Part shown: positions 9,786-17,878 of the stretch, one piece after another
Position numbering within the stretch: position 1 is the stretch's first letter
Layout: the number at the start of each line of letters is the position of its first letter
NCBI RefSeq assembly: GCF_008795955.1
Contig: NZ_VMHN01000007.1
Coordinates: 62,001-126,000, forward strand
Origin: Marinobacter denitrificans
Lineage (GTDB): Bacteria; Pseudomonadota; Gammaproteobacteria; Pseudomonadales; Oleiphilaceae
DNA length: 64,000 nucleotides
Direction of reading: 5' to 3'
The notes under the pieces: model-generated
Databases searched by the model: none
What the model was told of the DNA's origin: nothing
Seen by the model: the letters and a program-made list of their open reading frames with translations, nothing else
Program-made: the position numbers and the translations under genes

Positions 9786-9877
9786 GGGTACGGGGGTGGT
9801 TTGAATTTCAGGCGGGAAAAGAACTCGCTGCGCTCAGACACCTTTTCTCGCCTGAAATTCAAACCACCCCCATACCC
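9786..9877. repeat. Long palindrome 1 with conserved core (holC-valS gap)
   Basis: Arms at 9786-9814 and 9849-9877 are 29 bases each and complementary except for one C/A mismatch. They enclose a 34-base core (9815-9848) containing AACTCGCTGCGCTC flanked by GGAAAAG and CCTTTTC, which can form its own inner pairing. The core recurs inverted, with one difference in about 32 bases, inside palindrome 2 at 10017-10107, where the outer arms have a different sequence. No coding function is supported. The gap between holC and valS (9691-10144) otherwise holds only the valS promoter region and about 140 bases of unremarkable sequence. Confidence 0.85.
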
Positions 9878-10016
9878 TTATGGAGTCCGAGTTGTCTCGG
9901 CGGTGTTCAATGGTTTTACCTGGGTTTGATTGTGAGTCTGTTTTATCTTCCCGGGCCAGCAGACAAACCAGAGACAGACCTTGCGCCGTTTTAGAGAGAC
10001 CCGCCTGGCTAGTAAG

Positions 10017-10107
10017 AGTGGGGTGGTGGTATTTATTTCCCGCCAGGAAAAGGTGTCCGAGCGCAGCGAGTTCTTTTCCCAAGGGAAATAAATACCACCA
10101 CCCCGCT
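10017..10107. repeat. Long palindrome 2, same core in inverse orientation
   Basis: Arms at 10017-10041 and 10083-10107 are 25 bases each and fully paired, counting one G-T wobble. The core (10042-10082) read on the minus strand repeats the core of palindrome 1 (AACTCGCTGCGCTC, between GGGAAAAG and ACACCTTTTCC). The arms are GGGGTGGTGG-rich at the outside and TTATTTCCC at the inside, and apart from their outer GGTGG-like tract they do not match the arms of palindrome 1. The element ends 38 bases from the holC stop codon and could end holC transcription, but no clear U-tract is present. Confidence 0.85.
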
Positions 10108-10144
10108 CCTCCCCCAAGCCAGCAGTCCTACAAGAGGCTCAAAA

Positions 10145-10618
10145 TCACCGCTTCCTCTGATCATGAACCCGAGGCTCAATCCCCAGCGTACGCAGTTGCT
10201 TAAAGTGAGATCGTGCCTGTGTCAGAACCGTTTCATCATTATGGGCAACCAGCGCCAACCGTTTGAACCGGTCTGCATCCGCCGGCAGCGTGGCCGAGAG
10301 GATGATGACCGTATCCCAGTCTTCGGCAACCGGCGGGCAAAGCAGTATGCCGACGGGATCGGTGCAGGTGGTGGCGGAGTCGGGGACGATGCTGTGGGGT
10401 ATGAAGGCGTCAGGGCTGAAGTTCCAGAGCAGATCGTCCAGCTCCTGGGCGTGCTGCATGGTGTCGCAAACGATGCCCACGCGGTCGCCCTGCTGCCGGG
10501 CCTTGGCCACCAGTTTTGCAGTGTGGAGGTTGCGGGCAGCAGGGGTGTTCTGGGCGAGGATGTGGAACCAGTAGGACTGGTTCCGGTCATCCCGGGCGCC
10601 GGCATTACTTTCCGGCAT
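10145..10618 (-). CDS. holC: DNA polymerase III chi subunit
   Basis: Chi is a clamp-loader accessory subunit that binds psi and single-stranded DNA-binding protein at the replication fork. The 157-residue product carries the family pattern: an early aromatic strand (YWFHILA), the LVAKARQQGDRVGIVCDTMQHAQELDDLLW block and the SFxPH-like DAFIPHSIVPD segment, followed by LCPPVAEDWDTVIILSATLP. The N-terminal 15 residues before the core are somewhat longer than in E. coli. Its ATG lies 14 bases inside the end of pepA, so translation is probably coupled. The 3' side faces palindrome 2. Confidence 0.88.
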   Translation of the reverse strand: MPESNAGARDDRNQSYWFHILAQNTPAARNLHTAKLVAKARQQGDRVGIVCDTMQHAQELDDLLWNFSPDAFIPHSIVPDSATTCTDPVGILLCPPVAEDWDTVIILSATLPADADRFKRLALVAHNDETVLTQARSHFKQLRTLGIEPRVHDQRKR

Positions 10619-12098
10619 GGGACATCAGGTAGTCGACCAGCATGGGTACCGGACGGCCGGTAGAGCCTTTGGCCTTGCCGGAGTTCCAGGCGGTGCCGGC
10701 GATGTCCAGGTGGGCCCAGCGGTAGTCCTTGGTGAACCGGGACAGGAAGCACGCAGCGGTGATGGTGCCGGCCGGGCGGCCGCCGATGTTCTGCATGTCG
10801 GCGAAGTTGCTGTCGAGCTGGCTCTGGTATTCGTCCCACAGGGGCAGGCGCCAGGCACGGTCACCCGCGCGTTCACCCGCGGCCAGCAGGTCGTTGGCCA
10901 GCTCGTCGTTGTTACTCAGAAGGCCGGTAGCATGGTTGCCCAGTGCAATGATGCAGGCACCGGTGAGGGTGGCCATGTCGACAACCACTTCCGGGTCAAA
11001 CTTCTTGACGTAGGTGAGGGCGTCGCACAGCACCAGACGGCCTTCGGCGTCAGTGTTGAGAATCTCGATGGTCTGGCCGGACATGGACGTAACAATGTCG
11101 CCCGGGCGGGTTGCGGTGCCGCTGGGCATATTCTCCGCGGCGGCGATCACCGCGACCACGTTGATCTTCGGTTTGGTTTCGGCAATGGTTTTCATGGCAC
11201 CGAAGACGGCGGCGGCGCCTCCCATGTCGTACTTCATTTCATCCATACCTTCGCCGGGCTTGAGGCTGATGCCACCGGTATCAAAGGTGATGCCTTTACC
11301 CACCAGAACGTAGGGTTTGTCTTTTGGCTTGCCGCCCCGGTATTCCATCACAATCAGCTTTGCGGGCTGAGCGCTTCCGGCAGAGACGGACAGCAGGCTG
11401 TGCATGCCCAGCTTCTTCATCTGCTTTTCGTCCAGCACCTCGGTCTTGATACCGTCGTTTTCTTTCGCCAGCTTTTCGGCCTGTTCAGCCAGCCAGGTGG
11501 GGTGGCAGATGTTCGGCGGCGTATTGCCCAGATCGCGGGTAAAATTCATGCCGCGGCCGGTGGCAAGGCCAAGGTTGAAGGCATCTTTCAGTGTCTTCCC
11601 GGTGCCGGAGGCGGCAACCGTGACTTTTGCCAGTTTGCGGTCTGACGGTTTTTCGCTCTTGAATTCGCTGAAACGGTAGAGCTGCTCTTCCAAAGTGCGG
11701 CCAATAAGATTCAGCCGTGCCGCTTCCGAACTGATGGCTTCGTCACCGGTTACGAGAGTGTCTCCCAGACCCACCAGTACATGTTTGGACGGGCCATCTT
11801 TGATCTGGCCGGCCATGGCGATCAGCGCCTTGCGATAGTTGGCAGGGGTGCGGTCCTTGTCCGCTCCTGTGCCGACCACCAGAAGTCGGGCCCAGGGCAA
11901 GCCATCCAGCGGGACTTGCAGGGTGGTTGCGTTTTTACCGGTGGCGTCCCCGTTTTTATGCAGGGTCTTGATCAGTCCGCCCAGGACTTCGTTTGCCTGT
12001 GTGGTAGAGGCGGGCCAATCGCCTTTTTCCGGCACAGCAACAACAAGGCAGTCCGCTTTGGTATCGGAAATGGGCTTACTGCTCAGGGTAAAATTCAT
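10605..12098 (-). CDS. pepA: Leucyl aminopeptidase (cytosol aminopeptidase)
   Basis: Hexameric two-metal M17 aminopeptidase that removes N-terminal residues from peptides; in E. coli PepA also binds DNA in Xer recombination and pyrimidine control. The 497-residue protein has the catalytic block GKGITFDTGGISLKPGEGMD followed by MKYDMGGAAAV, with metal-binding Lys and Asp, and the family signature NTDAEGRLVLCDAL. The length is standard. It heads the minus-strand pepA-holC-valS-panE series and is divergent from lptF across a 220-base gap, again the usual gammaproteobacterial order. Confidence 0.97.
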   Translation of the reverse strand: MNFTLSSKPISDTKADCLVVAVPEKGDWPASTTQANEVLGGLIKTLHKNGDATGKNATTLQVPLDGLPWARLLVVGTGADKDRTPANYRKALIAMAGQIKDGPSKHVLVGLGDTLVTGDEAISSEAARLNLIGRTLEEQLYRFSEFKSEKPSDRKLAKVTVAASGTGKTLKDAFNLGLATGRGMNFTRDLGNTPPNICHPTWLAEQAEKLAKENDGIKTEVLDEKQMKKLGMHSLLSVSAGSAQPAKLIVMEYRGGKPKDKPYVLVGKGITFDTGGISLKPGEGMDEMKYDMGGAAAVFGAMKTIAETKPKINVVAVIAAAENMPSGTATRPGDIVTSMSGQTIEILNTDAEGRLVLCDALTYVKKFDPEVVVDMATLTGACIIALGNHATGLLSNNDELANDLLAAGERAGDRAWRLPLWDEYQSQLDSNFADMQNIGGRPAGTITAACFLSRFTKDYRWAHLDIAGTAWNSGKAKGSTGRPVPMLVDYLMSHAGK

Positions 12099-12318
12099 GG
12101 CAACTCCCGTTGGTTGTTCTGTTGAAGGACAGACCCGATGTCGGGTTCCTTGTCCGAATGCTTATAGCATTGGGGTTTGGGGTGAAATTATCAAGCGCTG
12201 ACAGGTTGTTAACGTCTTTGTTAAACCCGTGGTCTGTCATTCAGCCCCAAGGTTACTTAGAATACGGCGAATCCTGATTTCCATCGACTCCGGTCGCATC
12301 CGGCTCTGAGAGACCGAA

Positions 12319-13422
12319 TTGAGCATCGTTTTCCGCTACCTAACCCGCCAGGTAATTATCAGCATGCTTGCCGTTTCCGGCATTCTGCTGATGGTGTTCA
12401 TGAGCGGCCGGTTTATCAAGTATCTGGCCGATGCCGCTGCCGGGGAACTGGCCGGCGATGTTCTGTTCCAGATTATGGCCTACCGCTTTCCCGGATTTCT
12501 GGAGCTGATCCTGCCGCTGGGCTTTTTCATTGGCATCCTGTTGGCCTACGGGCGCATGTATCTGGAAAGCGAAATGACGGTGCTGTCTGCCTGTGGTATC
12601 AGCGACAAGCAGCTGCTGGGTAAGACCCTGATTGGCAGTATTCCGGTGATGCTGACCGTGGGCGCCATGAGCCTTTATGTATCGCCCTGGGGTATGAAAC
12701 AGGTAGAAGCAATCTTCAATGAGCAGCGCCAGGCAACAGAGTTTGAAATGCTCGCCCCCGGCCGTTTCCAGTCGCTGTCATCCGGTGGGCGTGTTACCTA
12801 TACAGAAGGGTTGAGTGACGATAAGCGACGGCTTGAGGGGGTTTTCATTGCCGAGTACCAGCAGAATGGTGAAGGTCTCTCGATTGTTACCGCCCGGGAA
12901 GGCTCCCAGCTGGTTGATGATGAGACCGGCAGCCGGTTTCTGATACTCGAAGAGGGGGCCCGCTTCGAGGGTGTTCCCGGCCGCCTTGATTACGATGTGA
13001 CCGGCTTTGATGCCTACGGACTGAAGATTCGCAGCGGCAACGCCCGGGAAAAAGAGCTCGATGAGGGACTGAGTACCCTCGATCTCATGGCCTCCGACAA
13101 CCCGGAGCACCGTGCCATGCTGCACTGGCGGTTTACCCTGCCGCTGATTGTGCCAATTGTAACCTTGCTGGCCGTGCGGCTCAGCCGCGTCAATCCACGC
13201 CAGGGGCGGTTTTTTCATCTGCTTCCTGCGATGCTGGTTTACATCACCTACCTTGGCCTGCTTATTGTCGCTCGTGACGCCCTTGAAAACGGAAAGGTTC
13301 CGGAGTGGGTCGGCCTGCTCTGGGTGCACGCCATCTTCCTGCTGCTCGGGCTATGGCTGCAATTTGGCCCCGCCTGGCTGTATCGGCGACGCCTGATACG
13401 GGAGGGTCACGCCCGTGCGTAA
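12319..13422 (+). CDS. lptF: LPS export ABC transporter permease LptF
   Basis: One of the two inner-membrane permease subunits of the LptB2FG transporter that extracts LPS and passes it to LptC. The 367-residue protein has the permease topology: two TM helices near the N-terminus (VIISMLAVSGILLMVFMSG, LELILPLGFFIGILLAYGRM), a periplasmic beta-jellyroll of about 150 residues, and three TMs near the C-terminus. The start codon is TTG at 12319 (MSIVFRYLTRQV), the only one matching the family N-terminus, with a GAGAG ribosome site before it. It overlaps lptG by eight bases. Confidence 0.95.
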   Translation: MSIVFRYLTRQVIISMLAVSGILLMVFMSGRFIKYLADAAAGELAGDVLFQIMAYRFPGFLELILPLGFFIGILLAYGRMYLESEMTVLSACGISDKQLLGKTLIGSIPVMLTVGAMSLYVSPWGMKQVEAIFNEQRQATEFEMLAPGRFQSLSSGGRVTYTEGLSDDKRRLEGVFIAEYQQNGEGLSIVTAREGSQLVDDETGSRFLILEEGARFEGVPGRLDYDVTGFDAYGLKIRSGNAREKELDEGLSTLDLMASDNPEHRAMLHWRFTLPLIVPIVTLLAVRLSRVNPRQGRFFHLLPAMLVYITYLGLLIVARDALENGKVPEWVGLLWVHAIFLLLGLWLQFGPAWLYRRRLIREGHARA

Positions 13423-14476
13423 GATCGACCGTTATGTGATGAGTACGGTAGGCGGCGCCATGTTCCTGGTGATGCTGGTGGTGTTGTCTCTGGACCTGAT
13501 TTTTGCGTTTATTGCCGAGCTGGACGACGCCGAGAATGATTACCAGATGCTGCAGGCCCTGTGGTTTGTATTCATGACTCTGCCCCGCCGCATCTATGAC
13601 TATTTACCCCTTGGCGCATTCATGGGATGCCTGGTGGGGCTCGGCGCCATGGCGAGCTCTTCTGAGCTGACGGTTATTCGCGCCGCCGGCGTCTCTCTGA
13701 AACGTATTGTGTGGTCGGCTATGAAGCCGGCACTGGTGATCGTCCTGATCGGCGTGCTGATCGGTGAATACGTGGCGCCCCCGGCGGAACGGCTGGCCCA
13801 GAGCCAGAAGGCCATGGCACAGGGAGCGGGCGAGAATGTGGCGTCGGCATCAGGCATCTGGCATCGGGAAGGCGAGGTCTTCATGCACCTTAACGCCGTC
13901 CAGCCGAATGGGATGCTGCATGGCATATCGCTGTTTCGTTTCGATGAAGACCGCTGGCTGGTGTCTGTCAGCTTCGCCGAACGCGGCATTTATCAGGGCG
14001 ATCACTGGCTGCTGGAAAATGTCACCACCACCACTCTGAGTGAAGACAGGACCACACAGGAAAAGCAACAGGCGCTGCGATGGGAAACCGGTTTGTCTCC
14101 GGATGTGCTCAGTGTGTTGATCGTGAAACCGGAGGACCTGTCCATCTCCGGCCTATATACCTATGCCCGCTATCTGGGTGAGCAGGGGTTGAACGCCGCC
14201 AACTACTGGCTGGCGTTCTGGAAGAAAGTACTGATGCCATTGGGCACGGCGGTGATGGTATTGGTGGCGATCTCGTTCGTATTCGGCCCGCTGAGATCCG
14301 TGACTATGGGATTCCGCGTGTTTACCGGCCTTATTGTTGGTTTGTTGTTCAAATATATGCAGGACCTTCTGGGGCCCATGAGCCTGGTGTTCGGTTTCAA
14401 TCCGGTGCTGGCCATTGTTCTGCCGATTGCCATCAACGCGGTAGTGGGCGCGGCGCTGATGAGGCGGGCAGGGTAG
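13415..14476 (+). CDS. lptG: LPS export ABC transporter permease LptG
   Basis: The second permease of LptB2FG, 353 residues. It begins RKIDRYVMSTVGGAMFLVMLVVLSLDLIF (TM1), has a TM hairpin around LPLGAFMGCLVGLGAMASSSEL with the conserved coupling-helix region, a periplasmic domain in the middle, and C-terminal TMs with KVLMPLGTAVMVLVAISFVFGP. The GTG start lies inside lptF (eight-base overlap), so the two are translated together in near-equal amounts. The stop directly abuts the stop of the convergent RDD gene. Confidence 0.95.
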   Translation: MRKIDRYVMSTVGGAMFLVMLVVLSLDLIFAFIAELDDAENDYQMLQALWFVFMTLPRRIYDYLPLGAFMGCLVGLGAMASSSELTVIRAAGVSLKRIVWSAMKPALVIVLIGVLIGEYVAPPAERLAQSQKAMAQGAGENVASASGIWHREGEVFMHLNAVQPNGMLHGISLFRFDEDRWLVSVSFAERGIYQGDHWLLENVTTTTLSEDRTTQEKQQALRWETGLSPDVLSVLIVKPEDLSISGLYTYARYLGEQGLNAANYWLAFWKKVLMPLGTAVMVLVAISFVFGPLRSVTMGFRVFTGLIVGLLFKYMQDLLGPMSLVFGFNPVLAIVLPIAINAVVGAALMRRAG

Positions 14477-15013
14477 CTATTTCTTTGGTTCTTTCGGCAC
14501 CGTTGCAACGATGCTGCCGGAAGCGCGGTCGGTCAGAGACAGACCGTTGATGGGATAGAACAGCGCGATAATTGCCGGGATAGTGACGAACAGGGTGGCG
14601 GCGTTCAGATAGTAGGCGCCCAGCAGGGCCACGAACAGAATCGCGGCTGCCGCTGTGTAGCGTTTCAGTGCCTGCGTCCAGGAAACGGACGTTCCATCGA
14701 GATTTTCAATGCGAATGCGCCACACCTGCATGCCCAGCGTCTGGCCGTTTCTGGTCCAGAAATAACCGAAAAACAGGTACAGGGCCAGGAAGAGCACAAA
14801 CGTCAGTACCGGATCTGCTCCGATAGTACCCGCTTCCGCCATTTCCTCGTACTTGTCCCAGCCGGTCATCCAGCCTGCCACAAGCGTATACGCCCAGGTG
14901 GTCACCAGCAGCACCGCAACGCTGATCAGTGCATCGTAAATCACAGCCATGAGTCGCTTGATGAACGCGGCGGGGGGTAACAGTTCCTCGTCGGTATGAA
15001 AGCGGCGGGGCAT
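14477..15013 (-). CDS. RDD family membrane protein
   Basis: A 178-residue membrane protein of the RDD family, of unknown transport or accessory function. The name-giving motif region is FIKRLMAVIYDALISVAVLLV near the N-terminus. Further TM segments are at PVLTFVLFLALYLFFGYFW and near the C-terminus (AAAILFVALLGAYYLNAATLFVTIPAIIALFY). The GQTLGMQVWRIRIEN motif between TM2 and TM3 is typical of the family. It is convergent with lptG with no spacer and divergent from alaS. Genes of this family commonly sit next to lptFG in related bacteria. Confidence 0.88.
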   Translation of the reverse strand: MPRRFHTDEELLPPAAFIKRLMAVIYDALISVAVLLVTTWAYTLVAGWMTGWDKYEEMAEAGTIGADPVLTFVLFLALYLFFGYFWTRNGQTLGMQVWRIRIENLDGTSVSWTQALKRYTAAAAILFVALLGAYYLNAATLFVTIPAIIALFYPINGLSLTDRASGSIVATVPKEPKK

Positions 15014-15144
15014 GGCGTCTCCTGTGATGTTTCACGTTTTTCCTGTTGTCGGCGTGTGCTAGAGTAGCGGATTTGCACGCGCATGTAAGTATGTGTCTTT
15101 AAACGTGGACCCCGCACGGGTTTATACAAGGGTATCAAAGGGCT

Positions 15145-17775
15145 ATGAAAACCGCAGAGTTGCGACAGGCATTTCTCGATTACTTCAAACAGCAGGGCCA
15201 TACCATCGTACCAAGCAGTTCGCTGGTGCCGGCGGACGATCCGACATTGCTGTTTACCAACGCGGGAATGAACCAGTTCAAGGACGTGTTCCTTGGCCGT
15301 GAAGAGCGCGACTACACCCGGGCGACCACCTCGCAGAAGTGCGTTCGGGCCGGCGGTAAGCACAACGACCTGGAGAACGTGGGTTACACCGCGCGCCACC
15401 ACACCTTTTTCGAGATGCTGGGCAACTTCAGTTTCGGTGACTACTTCAAGCGTGAAGCCATCAACTTTGCCTGGACTTTCCTGACCGGTGACGACTGGCT
15501 GAGGCTGCCGAAAGAAAAGCTGTGGGTCACCATATATGCCTCTGATGACGAAGCGTTTGATATATGGAACCAGGAAATTGGCGTTCCGGCTGACCGCATT
15601 GTGCGCATTGGGGACAACAAGGGCGCCCCCTACGCATCGGACAACTTCTGGCAGATGGGCGATACCGGCCCCTGCGGCCCCTGTACCGAGATCTTCTTTG
15701 ACCACGGCCCGGATGTGGCTGGCGGCCCTCCCGGTAGCCCGGAAGAAGACGGTGACCGCTACATCGAGATCTGGAACGTGGTGTTCATGCAGTACAACCG
15801 CCAGGCGGACGGCGAAATGCTGCCGCTGCCCAAGCCCTCGGTAGACACCGGTATGGGGCTTGAGCGCATCACGGCGGTGCTGCAGGGGGTCCACAGCAAC
15901 TACGAAATCGATCTGATGCAGGACCTGCTGAATGCAGCTTCCGACATTCTCGGCGGCGTGGAGACCACCGAGGCCTCACTGCGGGTGGTGGCAGATCATA
16001 TCCGCTCCTGTGCCTTCCTGATTTCCGATGGCGTGATGCCGTCCAATGAAGGCCGTGGTTTCGTATTGCGCCGAATCATCCGCCGGGCCGCCCGCCACGG
16101 CAACAAACTCGGTGCCACCCAGCCGTTCTTCTATAAGCTGACCGGTGCCCTGGTTGAACTGATGGGCGGCGCGTATCCGCAATTGGTCAGCAGTCGCAAG
16201 CAGATTGAAAAAGTACTGCTGCAGGAAGAGGAGCAGTTTGCCAAAACGCTCGATAAGGGGCTGCGCCTGCTGGAACAGGACATAGCAGAGCTGAAGGGCT
16301 CCGAGATTCCGGGCGAAACCATCTTTACGCTCTATGACACTTTTGGTTTTCCAGTGGACCTGACCAACGATATCGCCCGCGAGCGTGGCCTGACCCTGGA
16401 CTACGAAGGCTATGAAAAGGCGATGGAACGCCAGCGTGAGCGCGCCCGTGCGGCCAGCAAGTTCGGTATAGACTACAATGCCGGCGGGCTGTCCATTGAA
16501 GGTTCCACAGAATTTACCGGGTACGAGCAGATTGATGGCCACGAAACCATCCGGACTGTCATCGTCGACGGCAAGGAGAAGAATGCCCAGGCTGGCGACG
16601 AGGCCGTGGTGGTACTGGAACGCACGCCGTTCTACGCTGAATCCGGCGGCCAGGTGGGCGATACCGGGCTGCTGACCTGGAGTGGTGGCCGTTTCAAGGT
16701 GACTGATACCCAGAAGGAAGGCAGTAATCATCTTCACATAGGCACGGTGATTGAAGGCGAGCTGTTTCCCGGCCTGGAAGTGGATGCCCGCATTGATCAT
16801 GCCCGTCGTGAACGAACCAAGAAAAACCACTCGGCAACTCACCTGATGCATGCTGCTCTTCGTAAGGTGCTGGGCGAGCACGTAACGCAGAAAGGCTCGC
16901 TGGTGGACCCCGACAAGCTGCGTTTTGACTTCTCCCATTTTGAGCCGGTTACGCCCGAACAGTTGCGGGAGATCGAGCACCAGGTAAACGAGCAGATTCT
17001 GGACAACACCGCGGTTCAGACCGAAATCACCGATATGGAGCAGGCTCAGGCGAAGGGGGCCATGGCACTGTTCGGTGAGAAATACGGTGATACCGTGCGG
17101 GTGCTGAGTATGGGCTCTGACGCTTATTCTGTGGAGCTCTGTGGTGGTACTCACGTGGCGCGTACCGGTGACATCGGCCTGTTCCGCATCACTTCGGAAA
17201 GTGGTATTTCCTCCGGCGTTCGCCGGATTGAAGCGGTGACCGGTTTTGGCGCCCTGGAATGGGTTGAGGAAACCGAGAAAACATTGCGCGAAGCAGCCAA
17301 GCTGGTAAAGGGCTCCCGTGAGTCGCTGGTGGAGAAGGTTCAGCAGACCCTGGACCGCAACCGCCAGTTGGAGAAAGAGATCAGTGCTCTGCAGGCGAAG
17401 CTGGCAAGCTCCGCCGGAACCGACCTGGCCAGTTCTGCTGTGGAGGTTGGAGGGCTGAAAGTGGTTGCCTCGGAAATGGAAGGTGCCGATCGCAAGGCGC
17501 TGATGGAAACCGCAGACCAGCTCAAGAACAAACTGGGTGAGGGCGTAGTAGTGCTCGCCAGTGTCGAGGATGGCAAGGTTACCCTGGTGGCTGGTGTGAC
17601 CAAGTCGGCTACCGGCAGGATCAAAGCCGGCGACCTGATGAAGCATCTGGCAGCACAGGTCGATGGCAAGGGTGGCGGGCGCCCGGATATGGCTCAGGGG
17701 GGCGGTAATGATCCGTCAAAACTGGCGGAGGCTCTCTCCGGAGTTCCTGCCTGGGTTGAGAAAAATATTGCGTAG
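15145..17775 (+). CDS. alaS: Alanyl-tRNA synthetase
   Basis: Class II synthetase of 876 residues, matching E. coli length. The catalytic core is N-terminal (MKTAELRQAFLDYFKQQGH, then PLFTNAGMNQFKD-like LLFTNAGMNQFKDVFLG). The editing domain carries the zinc-type HSATHLMHA and CGGTHVARTGDIG motifs, and the C-terminal C-Ala domain ends in the usual GGGRPDMAQGGG block. The ATG at 15145 follows AAAGGGCT, a weak ribosome site. Next downstream are lysC and csrA, an order widely conserved in gammaproteobacteria. Confidence 0.98.
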   Translation: MKTAELRQAFLDYFKQQGHTIVPSSSLVPADDPTLLFTNAGMNQFKDVFLGREERDYTRATTSQKCVRAGGKHNDLENVGYTARHHTFFEMLGNFSFGDYFKREAINFAWTFLTGDDWLRLPKEKLWVTIYASDDEAFDIWNQEIGVPADRIVRIGDNKGAPYASDNFWQMGDTGPCGPCTEIFFDHGPDVAGGPPGSPEEDGDRYIEIWNVVFMQYNRQADGEMLPLPKPSVDTGMGLERITAVLQGVHSNYEIDLMQDLLNAASDILGGVETTEASLRVVADHIRSCAFLISDGVMPSNEGRGFVLRRIIRRAARHGNKLGATQPFFYKLTGALVELMGGAYPQLVSSRKQIEKVLLQEEEQFAKTLDKGLRLLEQDIAELKGSEIPGETIFTLYDTFGFPVDLTNDIARERGLTLDYEGYEKAMERQRERARAASKFGIDYNAGGLSIEGSTEFTGYEQIDGHETIRTVIVDGKEKNAQAGDEAVVVLERTPFYAESGGQVGDTGLLTWSGGRFKVTDTQKEGSNHLHIGTVIEGELFPGLEVDARIDHARRERTKKNHSATHLMHAALRKVLGEHVTQKGSLVDPDKLRFDFSHFEPVTPEQLREIEHQVNEQILDNTAVQTEITDMEQAQAKGAMALFGEKYGDTVRVLSMGSDAYSVELCGGTHVARTGDIGLFRITSESGISSGVRRIEAVTGFGALEWVEETEKTLREAAKLVKGSRESLVEKVQQTLDRNRQLEKEISALQAKLASSAGTDLASSAVEVGGLKVVASEMEGADRKALMETADQLKNKLGEGVVVLASVEDGKVTLVAGVTKSATGRIKAGDLMKHLAAQVDGKGGGRPDMAQGGGNDPSKLAEALSGVPAWVEKNIA

Positions 17776-17780
17776 ATAAC

Positions 17781-17809
17781 TGTTTCAAAAATGGGCGTGC
17801 GTTTATAAT
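17781..17809 (+). promoter_or_regulatory. Candidate lysC promoter
   Basis: A perfect TATAAT lies at 17804-17809, with TGTTTC at 17781-17786 as a poor -35 and a 17-base spacer. The -10 is followed by a C-rich CCCGCCCG stretch and lies about 70 bases before the lysC ATG. It sits just after the alaS stop and overlaps a small GGGCG/CGCCC hairpin that may also help end alaS transcription. Confidence 0.5.
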
Positions 17810-17878
17810 CCCGCCCGTTTGATCGTCTCAGGCAGGACCCTGTCCTGCCATTTGTCCACGTTTGGTATCGGGAAAACA

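Noticed and set aside
9752..10203. Several short frames across the holC-valS gap
   Set aside because: They run through the two long palindromes; their sequence is set by inverted repeats and shows no protein family.
10617..11645. 342-codon plus-strand open frame
   Set aside because: Antisense shadow of pepA.
15976..17646. 556-codon minus-strand open frame
   Set aside because: Antisense shadow of alaS, low-complexity pattern and no family signature.
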